Assembly (NCBI GenBank): GCA_947501615.1
Contig: CANMWK010000007.1
Coordinates: 124,001 to 188,000, forward strand
Direction: 5' to 3'
DNA from: an uncultured Tenacibaculum sp.
Lineage (GTDB): Bacteria > Bacteroidota > Bacteroidia > Flavobacteriales > Flavobacteriaceae
DNA length: 64,000 nucleotides
This document shows, in pieces, positions 17,891-24,590 of this stretch. The position numbers and the translations under genes were made by a program. Numbering within the stretch: position 1 is the stretch's first letter; each line of letters opens with the position of its first letter. The notes below the pieces were generated by a model. The model searched no databases and was not told the origin of the DNA. It saw nothing but the letters and a program-made list of their open reading frames with translations.

Positions 17891-18316
17891 TGAAAAGAGA
17901 AAAGAGATATTAGAGAATAGATTAAACTGAGAATGAAAAGACATAATTATAAGAATCTTAAAATTTGGTCAATCGGTATTGAAATAGTTGATATGGTTTT
18001 TATAATGACGGGAAAATTCCCAAAAGAAGAAAAATTTGGATTAATATCTCAAATTAATAGGTGTTCAATTTCGATTCCAAGTAATATTGCAGAGGGTTCA
18101 TCGAGATCAGATAAATCATTTTCTCATTTCATAGATATAGCTTTAGGTTCTTCATTTGAACTAGAAACTCAGATGATAATTGCCTTTAAAAGAAAATATA
18201 TAACACAAGAAGAATTAAAAAACATTGAAGAAAAGTTAGCAGAGTTTCAAAAAATGACAATGAGTTTTCAAAATAAACTATAAAGTCTCTTCTCTCTATT
18301 CTAACTTCTCTATTCA
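17891..18316. repeat. Imperfect inverted repeats flanking the four-helix-bundle gene
   Basis: A purine-rich arm at 17891-17922 (starting TGAAAAGAGAAAAGAGATAT) can pair with a pyrimidine-rich arm at 18286-18316 (ending CTTCTCTATTCA), with several mismatches and bulges. The arms enclose the whole 116-residue gene. 23S rRNA intervening sequences that encode this protein family have the same layout. The arms are low in complexity, so the pairing could be partly chance. Confidence 0.45.
17933..18283 (+). CDS. Four-helix-bundle protein, 23S rRNA IVS/S23-type family
   Basis: Protein of 116 residues with the family pattern: HNYKNLKIWSIGIEIVDMVF at the start, FPKEEKFGLISQINRCSISI, then the hallmark PSNIAEGSSR (~residues 56-65) and a C-terminal helix with ALGSSFELETQM. 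Such proteins form pentamers of helical bundles. They were first found encoded within intervening sequences of 23S rRNA and are often scattered between genes in Bacteroidota. The function is unknown. Here it sits between hmgA and hpd with 50-nt gaps on each side that contain imperfect inverted repeats, so it looks like an insertion into a metabolic operon. Confidence 0.88.
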   Translation: MKRHNYKNLKIWSIGIEIVDMVFIMTGKFPKEEKFGLISQINRCSISIPSNIAEGSSRSDKSFSHFIDIALGSSFELETQMIIAFKRKYITQEELKNIEEKLAEFQKMTMSFQNKL

Positions 18317-18330
18317 AATTCAGAATTAAG

Positions 18331-19494
18331 ATGAGTAATAAAGATATAAAATCAGTAAACTACGGTTTAGAAAAAATATTTGAAGGAGCACAAGATTTCC
18401 TTCCACTTTTAGGAACAGATTATGTAGAGTTTTATGTAGGTAATGCAAAACAAGCTGCACACTTTTATAAAACAGCATTTGGTTTCCAGTCTTTAGCTTA
18501 TAAAGGATTAGAAACAGGATCTAAAGATGAAGTAAGTTATGTACTTGTACAAGATAAGATTCGCTTAGTATTAACAACTCCATTGAATAGTAAATCGCCA
18601 ATTAATGATCATATCGTTAAGCATGGAGACGGAGTTAAAGTTGTTGCACTTTGGGTTGAAGATGCTCGTTCTGCTTGGGAAGAAACTACAAAAAGAGGAG
18701 CAAAATCTTACATGGAGCCGACTGTAGAGACAGATGAACATGGAGAAGTAGTGCGTTCTGGAATTTATACTTACGGGGAAACTGTACATATGTTTGTAGA
18801 GCGTAAGAATTATAAAGGAACATTTATGCCTGGATTCATGGATTGGAAATCAGATTACAATCCACCATCAGCAGGATTAAAATACATCGACCACATGGTA
18901 GGAAATGTTGGTTGGGGTCAAATGAACAAATGGGTAAAATGGTACGAAGATGTAATGGGATTTGAAAACTTCTTATCATTTGACGATAAACAAATTCATA
19001 CAGAATACTCCGCTTTAATGAGTAAGGTAATGAGTAACGGAAATGGACGTGTTAAATTCCCAATTAATGAGCCAGCCAAAGCTGCTAAAAGATCTCAGAT
19101 AGAAGAATATTTAGATTTTTATGAAGGTGAAGGAGTACAGCATATTGCAGTTGCAACTGATGATATCATCAAAACAGTTTCACAGTTAAAAGCTAACGGA
19201 GTAGAGTTTTTACCACCGCCACCTCAAGCATATTACGATATGATTCCTGAGCGTTTAGGAGTTCATAGAGATATGATGAAAGAAGATATTTCCAAATTAC
19301 AAGAATTATCAATTTTAGTAGATGCCGATGAGGAAGGGTACTTACTACAAATCTTTACAAAACCAGTAGAAGATAGACCAACATTATTCTTCGAAATTAT
19401 TCAAAGAATGGGAGCAAGAGGTTTTGGAGCTGGGAACTTTAAAGCACTTTTCGAATCAATCGAAAGAGAACAACAAAGAAGAGGAACCCTATAG
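18331..19494 (+). CDS. hpd: 4-hydroxyphenylpyruvate dioxygenase
   Basis: Protein of 387 residues with two vicinal-oxygen-chelate domains (~25-165 and ~185-360). It converts 4-hydroxyphenylpyruvate to homogentisate using Fe(II). Likely iron ligands are the His in YIDHMVGNV, the His in GVQHIAVATDDI and the Glu in LFFEIIQRMG. The C-terminal helix GAGNFKALFESIEREQ that closes the active site is present. It is cytoplasmic. It supplies hmgA's substrate and is likely co-transcribed with it through the small intervening gene. A strong terminator follows. Confidence 0.95.
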   Translation: MSNKDIKSVNYGLEKIFEGAQDFLPLLGTDYVEFYVGNAKQAAHFYKTAFGFQSLAYKGLETGSKDEVSYVLVQDKIRLVLTTPLNSKSPINDHIVKHGDGVKVVALWVEDARSAWEETTKRGAKSYMEPTVETDEHGEVVRSGIYTYGETVHMFVERKNYKGTFMPGFMDWKSDYNPPSAGLKYIDHMVGNVGWGQMNKWVKWYEDVMGFENFLSFDDKQIHTEYSALMSKVMSNGNGRVKFPINEPAKAAKRSQIEEYLDFYEGEGVQHIAVATDDIIKTVSQLKANGVEFLPPPPQAYYDMIPERLGVHRDMMKEDISKLQELSILVDADEEGYLLQIFTKPVEDRPTLFFEIIQRMGARGFGAGNFKALFESIEREQQRRGTL

Positions 19495-19514
19495 ATATAT
19501 AGAATTGAGGAATA

Positions 19515-19553
19515 GAACCAAGAAAACATAAAGTTTTTCTTGGTTCTTTTTTT
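19515..19553 (+). terminator. Rho-independent terminator after hpd
   Basis: GAACCAAGAAAA (19515-19526) pairs perfectly with TTTTCTTGGTTC (19535-19546), and TTTTTTT follows. It ends the hmgA-hpd unit. Confidence 0.9.
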
Positions 19554-19635
19554 AATGTTAAAAATAAACTGAAGCCATTAAAATGACGAAAGTCTTGTAT
19601 CTTGGCTCTTTTATTCTTTAGTCTAAACCAAACCA

Positions 19636-20553
19636 ATGAGTCGAGAAGAATTATTAAAAGCAATTGAAGAAAAATACGATAAATTAGGAGTTCCTGTTGA
19701 GGCCATGTTAGAAGGTTTATTGTGGAGTAAACCAATAACGTATTGGGATTATATACAAACGGATGCTTTATTAGGATTACAAATCCCTAGAACTACTGAA
19801 CCAGATGAAATGGTGTTTATTATGTATCATCAGGTCAACGAACTTTTATTTAAAATGATTCTTTGGGAAATTGATCAAGTAGCTAAAAGTGTAGAAATTT
19901 CAGCAGATAAGTTCTCAAAACATTTAATGAGAATAAGTAGGTATTTCGATGTTTTGTGTAACTCATTTGATGTCATGGGAGACGGAATGGATGTAGAGCA
20001 ATATCTTAAGTTTAGAAATACACTGACACCAGCAAGTGGTTTTCAAAGTGCTCAGTATAGAAAAATTGAGTTTGCATCCACAGAATTAATCAATTTGATA
20101 GATATTCGATTTAGAGATACTATAGATCGTAACTCTTCATTTAAAAATGCTTACGACCATTTATATTGGCAAGCAGCAGGGAAGAATTATACTACAGGTC
20201 AGAAAACAACATTGTTAAAGTTGTTCGAAAAGAAATATATGGGGGAATTTATGGAGTTTATGGAAGATTATAATGATATCAATCTTTCAAAAAAATTCCA
20301 ACAGCTTCCTGAGGATATTCAAAAAGATGAAGCTTTAGTTAAAGCAATGCGTCATTACGATTATACAGTAAATGTAAAATGGGTGATGGCACATTACAAT
20401 GCAGCAGGAAAATATTTAGGAGGAAGTGATAAAGATTTAGAAGCAACAGGTGGTAGTAGTTGGCGTAAATATTTGCACCCTAAATATCAAAAAAGAGTCT
20501 TCTTTCCATATTTATGGAGTAAAGAAGAGTTAGGTGCTTGGGGTACTTTTTAA
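19636..20553 (+). CDS. kynA: Tryptophan 2,3-dioxygenase family protein
   Basis: Protein of 305 residues. It opens the tryptophan indole ring to N-formylkynurenine using haem and O2. The family's substrate and haem region is visible as MYHQVNELLFKMILWEID (~residues 59-76), and the C-terminal conserved segment TGGSSWRKYLHPKYQKR (~273-289) is present. It has its own upstream region with a near-consensus TATCTTGG box (~19597). It lies beside the tyrosine degradation genes, so aromatic amino acid catabolism is clustered here. No kynureninase or formamidase gene is seen in the window. Confidence 0.88.
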   Translation: MSREELLKAIEEKYDKLGVPVEAMLEGLLWSKPITYWDYIQTDALLGLQIPRTTEPDEMVFIMYHQVNELLFKMILWEIDQVAKSVEISADKFSKHLMRISRYFDVLCNSFDVMGDGMDVEQYLKFRNTLTPASGFQSAQYRKIEFASTELINLIDIRFRDTIDRNSSFKNAYDHLYWQAAGKNYTTGQKTTLLKLFEKKYMGEFMEFMEDYNDINLSKKFQQLPEDIQKDEALVKAMRHYDYTVNVKWVMAHYNAAGKYLGGSDKDLEATGGSSWRKYLHPKYQKRVFFPYLWSKEELGAWGTF

Positions 20554-20603
20554 GTAAAAAGAGAGGTGTATAGATGATATATAATGCCTAACTAAATAGG
20601 TGG

Positions 20604-21332
20604 TTATTTTCTTTTTTTGTAGTTGTTCTCAATGAATTTTGTAGTTTCTTTAACCTGTTTTTCTAATGTAGAATTATATAATAAAACGACTTCATTAAGT
20701 TTCTTTAAATATTTTAATTTCATTAAATATCTTCTGTCTTTTTTTAGTCCTTTTTCATCAATAGGTTTCATTATATTAATTCCTTTTTTATAACTCCAAT
20801 CATCAAAATAAACAAGTCCAATATCTAATGCTTCATCAAGTACTTTATGATATTTTTCATGCATTCTTTCAAAATTAGGATACGATACATCGTAGAGATA
20901 GGTGATATAATACCTTAATGTATCATTTTCAATTCGATTTAAACCAAATTCTTTTAGAGATTCAAAAGGAGCTGTTGATTTTAGAAATAATGTTGGTTTG
21001 TGAGCAACAGATAAATTATAAGTAATAGAGTCTTTTGAAACTGAATCGCCTTCAATCCATTTGATACTTTCAGTCTGACTTTTTAAAAATCGAGTATGAG
21101 CATCTTTATTTGCTTTTATATCTGTTAAATCTCCTTGTAGCCCTATCCAGATGTTTGCAACTAATTCTTTCTCCAGTTTTTTATTATCAGTTGCTTCTTT
21201 CCATTTATTTGCTTGAAATGCAAAAAATATTCCAATGGTAATTAAAAAAACCTCTCCAAAGGCATACATACAATACTTTCTAATTTTATTCTTTTTCATA
21301 AGTTTTAATTTAAGTTTTCTAAGTTTTAGCAT
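20604..21332 (-). CDS. DUF6090 family protein
   Basis: Protein of 242 residues from the ATG at 21332. An in-frame TTG further upstream (21359) overlaps the -7 promoter box and is rejected. The basic start and the membrane segment YAFGEVFLITIGIFFAFQANKW (~24-45) match the family pattern of an N-terminal amphipathic helix and one transmembrane segment ending in a conserved N-x-W. The remainder, ~200 residues, is helical and probably extracytoplasmic. Function is unknown. The gene is alone on the minus strand, and these genes are often scattered in Flavobacteriia genomes in variable positions. Confidence 0.8.
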   Translation of the reverse strand: MLKLRKLKLKLMKKNKIRKYCMYAFGEVFLITIGIFFAFQANKWKEATDNKKLEKELVANIWIGLQGDLTDIKANKDAHTRFLKSQTESIKWIEGDSVSKDSITYNLSVAHKPTLFLKSTAPFESLKEFGLNRIENDTLRYYITYLYDVSYPNFERMHEKYHKVLDEALDIGLVYFDDWSYKKGINIMKPIDEKGLKKDRRYLMKLKYLKKLNEVVLLYNSTLEKQVKETTKFIENNYKKRK

Positions 21333-21356
21333 TTCTATTCTAATAAATTGTAGTAG

Positions 21357-21386
21357 CAAATATATATATGTAAAAAAGGTCTACAA
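21357..21386 (-). promoter_or_regulatory. Consensus Bacteroidota promoter of the DUF6090 gene
   Basis: Read on the minus strand: TTG (21386-21384), a 19-nt spacer, then TATATTTG (21364-21357), a full match to TTG-N17-23-TAnnTTTG. The ATG is 24 nt downstream at 21332. Confidence 0.75.
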
Positions 21387-21691
21387 TACTATATTGTATC
21401 GAATTATTGTTAACAATACAATTTGTTATTCTAATTCATATTTCATGAGTTTTCAATTTTAAAACATAAAAAACATAGGGTTTTTTAATACTCTGTTGTA
21501 GTAATAATAAGGGAACAAATTTTATATATAATTATGGAGCATTTAGAAGAATTTTGCGTATTACTTTCATTATTAATAATGACACTTGGGGTATACTTAG
21601 AGACAAATGATAATTTATTTTAATGGAGATAACTGTAGGGTAAAAAAAAAGTGAGTTGTATTTAATACGTAACAAAAAAAATATTTTTATA

Positions 21692-22984
21692 ATGAAGCAA
21701 TTTCGAACACTTTTTTTAGGAATTAGTTTAGCCGTTTTTGTTAGTTGTGTTGATACTGAATTCACACCTATCGATGAAGATGGACAATCAGGTCAGGAAC
21801 AATTGATTTTTGCATTAGATTTTGAAGATGGTAATGAAAATTTTAGAACACATGCTGCTGGAGATTCTCCTGAAAATGAACCTGTAATAGATAGGGGGCA
21901 AAAAGAAAATACATGTGGAACTCTTTTTAGAGGAAAAACAGAAGATTTTACCATATGGAAAGGGTATGACTTTAAAGGGAATGACACTAATTTCATGGGG
22001 CTTGATATGGGGTCTTGTGAAGGTTTCTTTGAAGCTGTTGTGAAAACTGATTTTTTTCTTGAAGAAGATTTAGGTCAAGGTGAAGGTAAATTATCTTTTA
22101 AGTATTATATGCCTGGTGATTTTACGGAATGGGAAAATAACAGCTATGTTTTGAATGTCATTATTGAGCATGCAAATTCAAATAATGATTTTAGTAATGA
22201 TCCAGATTTTATAGATGTATTAGTAAGATTTTCAGCAGAAGTAAATCAAGATGGATGGGTAGATTTTTCTGAAATAATACCAACATCTATAGATGCTGGA
22301 GAATATAGTGTTATTATCAGAATGGTAGGGGCTTCTGCTGCAATTGATGATATCACATTAGTAAAGCTTGTTTCAGGAGAAGAAGCAGATAATGGTGACA
22401 ATGACAATGGTGATGGACAAGGTTCAGGAGGTAATGATAATGGACAAGGTTCAGGCGGTAACGACAATGGTCAAGGTTCAGACGGTAACGATAACGGTCA
22501 AGGTTCAGGAGGTAATGATAATGGTCAAGGTTCTGGCGGCAATGACAATGGACAAGGTTCAGGAGGTAATGATAATGGACAAGGTTCAGGCGGTAACGAC
22601 AATGGTCAAGGTTCAGGCGGTAATGATAATGGTCAAGGTTCAGACGGTAACGATAACGGTCAAGGTTCAGGCGGCAATGACAATGGACAAGGTTCAGGAG
22701 GCAATGATAATGGACAAGGTTCAGGCGGTAATGATAATAGACAAGGTTCTGGGGGCAATGACAATGGACAAGGTTCAGGCGGTAATGATAATGGACAAGG
22801 TTCAGGCGGCAATGATAATGGACAAGGTTCAGGAGGTAATGATAATGGACAAGGTTCTGGTGGCAATGATAATGGACAAGGTTCAGGAGGTAATGACAAT
22901 GGACAGGGTTCAGGCGGCAATGGTAATGGACAAGGTTCAGGAGGTAATGATAATGGACAAAGCTCTGGAAACAAAGGGAATTAA
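21692..22984 (+). CDS. Repeat-bearing surface lipoprotein, unknown function
   Basis: Protein of 430 residues from the ATG at 21692; the lipoprotein signal (MKQFRTLFLGISLAVFVSC) supports this start over one 12 codons upstream. The Cys is followed by VDTEF, acidic residues like those that mark surface-exported lipoproteins in Bacteroidota. Residues ~20-230 form a globular domain that resembles a carbohydrate-binding-like beta-sandwich (FALDFEDGNE... VIIRMVGASAAIDDITLV). The last ~185 residues are twenty copies of GNDNGQGSG, hydrophilic and probably extended. It precedes the sigma/FecR/receptor trio but is separated from it by a terminator. The role is unknown; surface adhesion or ligand binding is possible. 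Confidence 0.8.
   Translation: MKQFRTLFLGISLAVFVSCVDTEFTPIDEDGQSGQEQLIFALDFEDGNENFRTHAAGDSPENEPVIDRGQKENTCGTLFRGKTEDFTIWKGYDFKGNDTNFMGLDMGSCEGFFEAVVKTDFFLEEDLGQGEGKLSFKYYMPGDFTEWENNSYVLNVIIEHANSNNDFSNDPDFIDVLVRFSAEVNQDGWVDFSEIIPTSIDAGEYSVIIRMVGASAAIDDITLVKLVSGEEADNGDNDNGDGQGSGGNDNGQGSGGNDNGQGSDGNDNGQGSGGNDNGQGSGGNDNGQGSGGNDNGQGSGGNDNGQGSGGNDNGQGSDGNDNGQGSGGNDNGQGSGGNDNGQGSGGNDNRQGSGGNDNGQGSGGNDNGQGSGGNDNGQGSGGNDNGQGSGGNDNGQGSGGNDNGQGSGGNGNGQGSGGNDNGQSSGNKGN
22430..22969 (+). repeat. Tandem repeat, 20 units of 27 bp
   Basis: Exactly twenty 27-bp units encode GNDNGQGSG with rare changes (D for the last G in units 2 and 8, R in unit 12, G for D in unit 19, S in unit 20). Units differ mainly at silent third positions (GGT/GGC/GGA, AAT/AAC, GAT/GAC), so the peptide is better conserved than the DNA. 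Confidence 0.97.
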
Positions 22985-23040
22985 TATCGATGAGAATGAA
23001 TCACTAAGATTTATTACAGGTAAATGAGTTGATTTTTGGA

Positions 23041-23083
23041 AAAAGGTAGAGGGTTTATTATTTTTATAGAAACTCTACCTTTT
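23041..23083 (+). terminator. Terminator after the repeat lipoprotein gene
   Basis: AAAAGGTAGAG (23041-23051) pairs with CTCTACCTTTT (23073-23083); the stem extends by three A-T pairs with a GG bulge. A T-rich end is part of the stem. It separates the lipoprotein gene from the sigma factor promoter. Confidence 0.7.
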
Positions 23084-23097
23084 AACAAAAAAGAAAA

Positions 23098-23131
23098 TTG
23101 GTTCTTATTGACTTAAAAGGAGTTATTTTTG
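23098..23131 (+). promoter_or_regulatory. Promoter of the sigma-fecR-receptor operon
   Basis: TTG at 23098-23100 and TATTTTTG at 23124-23131 are 23 nt apart, at the upper end of the accepted spacing. The box ends 5 nt before the ATG at 23137, so the mRNA would be leaderless. Confidence 0.55.
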
Positions 23132-23136
23132 CAGTA

Positions 23137-23655
23137 ATGGAAGTAGTAGATAAATCATTATGTGATTCGAAAGTGTTCGAACAAGTATATAAAACCAATG
23201 CAACTGCATTGCGGAATTTTGTATACTATAAGTGTGGAGATATAGATGTAGCAGAAGATATTATTCAAGATTGTTTTATGACTATCTGGAAAAAGTGTTC
23301 GACAATAATTTTTGAATCTGTGAAATCTTTACTCTTTACCATGGCTTCTAATGCTTTTTTAAATATGGTAAAGCACAAAAAAATAGTTTTAGAGCATCAA
23401 AAATTAAACAAGAATGTCAATCAGAAAACCAATGAAAACCCAGAATTTTTATTAGAGGAACAAGAGTTTTTAAAAAAGTTAGAATCTGCAATAGCAGATT
23501 TGCCAGATAAAGAAAGAGAAGTATTTCTTTTAAATAGAATTGACAAAAAAAAATACAGAGAGATAGCCGACCTGCTTAATATTTCAATTAAGACAGTTGA
23601 GAAGAGAATGAGCAAAGCTTTAAAGCAATTAAGAAATCAAATAGAAGGTATTTAG
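23137..23655 (+). CDS. ECF-type RNA polymerase sigma factor
   Basis: Protein of 172 residues from the ATG at 23137; an in-frame TTG at 23098 lies inside the promoter and is not used here. Region 2 is visible as DIDVAEDIIQDCFMTIWKK (~33-51) and region 4 as LPDKEREVFLLNRIDKKKYREIA plus the recognition helix ISIKTVEKRMSKALKQL (~118-165). It directs RNA polymerase to a small set of promoters when released by its FecR-type anti-sigma partner, whose gene starts 4 nt downstream. With the following receptor it forms a FecIRA-like cell-surface signalling set. Confidence 0.93.
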   Translation: MEVVDKSLCDSKVFEQVYKTNATALRNFVYYKCGDIDVAEDIIQDCFMTIWKKCSTIIFESVKSLLFTMASNAFLNMVKHKKIVLEHQKLNKNVNQKTNENPEFLLEEQEFLKKLESAIADLPDKEREVFLLNRIDKKKYREIADLLNISIKTVEKRMSKALKQLRNQIEGI

Positions 23656-23659
23656 GCAG

Positions 23660-24583
23660 ATGGAAAATCAAGATTTTGAAACATTACTAAACAAGTTTAT
23701 TGAAGAGAAAATTTCTTCTCAAGAACTTTCTTCACTAGAAAATTCAGATGAGTTTTCGTCATATAAGAAAATATTAGATGCTTCTGCAGAGTTTTCGACT
23801 CCTCACGTAGATAATGATAAGTCGTTTGATGCTTTTATGCAAAAAACTAAAGCGACAACAAAAGATACTACACCAGTTAGAAAATTAAAACCGTTATATG
23901 TTATAAGTGGTATAGCAGCTTCATTAGTGTTTTTATTTGGATTATTTCAGTTTTTGAATACTAGTCAAACATATACAACTGGTTTTGGTGAGCAATTAGC
24001 CATAGTATTACCGGATAATTCTGAGGTAGTTTTAAATTCAGATTCATACTTAGAGTTCGACAAGAAAGCATGGAAAAAGAATAGGAAATTGAATCTTAAA
24101 GGTGAAGCTTATTTCAAGGTAAAAAAAGGTAGTACGTTTGAAGTAATTACATCAGAGGGAAAGGTTGCTGTTTTAGGAACTCAATTTAATGTGAATCAAC
24201 ATAAAAACTTCTTAGAAGTGCATTGTTTTGAAGGGAAAGTAAGTATAGCAAGGAACAATAAAGAGTTTATTTTAACTCAGGGTGATGCAGTACGTCAAAT
24301 AGGAAATGCTGAATTTGAAAACTGGAATTTTTCAGAAAAAAAACCTACATGGAAAAATTTTGAAAATAGCTTTAAAAATACACCATTACGTTTTGTAGTA
24401 GAAAGTTTAATTAAAACATATGGTGTTAAAGTTGTTGTAGACAATATTGATTTGGAAAAACGTTTTTCTGGTAGTTTTCCTACAAATGATATAGAAGTAG
24501 CATTGAAAACAATTACAACTTCTATGGATTTAACTTATGATTTAGAAGAGAATAAAAAAGTAGTAATTAGATCTAAAGAGTAG
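23660..24583 (+). CDS. FecR-family anti-sigma factor
   Basis: Protein of 307 residues with a cytoplasmic N-terminal part (~1-78), one membrane segment (~79-99, YVISGIAASLVFLFGLFQFL), a FecR periplasmic domain (~105-200; TGFGEQLAIVLPDNSEVVLNS, then GEAYFKVKK) and a DUF4974 domain at the C-terminus (~225-300). It holds the sigma factor inactive and receives a signal from the N-terminal extension of the cognate TonB receptor in the periplasm. It lies 4 nt after the sigma gene and 7 nt before the receptor gene. Confidence 0.92.
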   Translation: MENQDFETLLNKFIEEKISSQELSSLENSDEFSSYKKILDASAEFSTPHVDNDKSFDAFMQKTKATTKDTTPVRKLKPLYVISGIAASLVFLFGLFQFLNTSQTYTTGFGEQLAIVLPDNSEVVLNSDSYLEFDKKAWKKNRKLNLKGEAYFKVKKGSTFEVITSEGKVAVLGTQFNVNQHKNFLEVHCFEGKVSIARNNKEFILTQGDAVRQIGNAEFENWNFSEKKPTWKNFENSFKNTPLRFVVESLIKTYGVKVVVDNIDLEKRFSGSFPTNDIEVALKTITTSMDLTYDLEENKKVVIRSKE

Positions 24584-24590
24584 AGGTTCG

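Noticed and set aside
21333..21359. TTG start for the DUF6090 gene
   Set aside because: It falls inside the TATATTTG box of a full consensus promoter.
22430..22969. Regular repeats that might suggest a CRISPR array
   Set aside because: Units are contiguous 27-mers without unique spacers and encode a continuous peptide.
22660..22974. Antisense open frame encoding Pro/Cys/Leu repeats (LPPEPCPLS)
   Set aside because: It is the mirror of the same tandem array with no start context, signal or conserved flank.
22368..23027. Long open frame rich in DKVQ and Met/Val across the repeat array
   Set aside because: The 27-bp repeat unit is divisible by three, so every frame through it stays open. The frame with a signal peptide and acidic lipobox context is the real gene.
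23098..23136. TTG start for the sigma factor 13 codons upstream of the ATG
   Set aside because: The TTG and intervening bases form a TTG-N23-TATTTTTG promoter, so they cannot be translated from that transcript.
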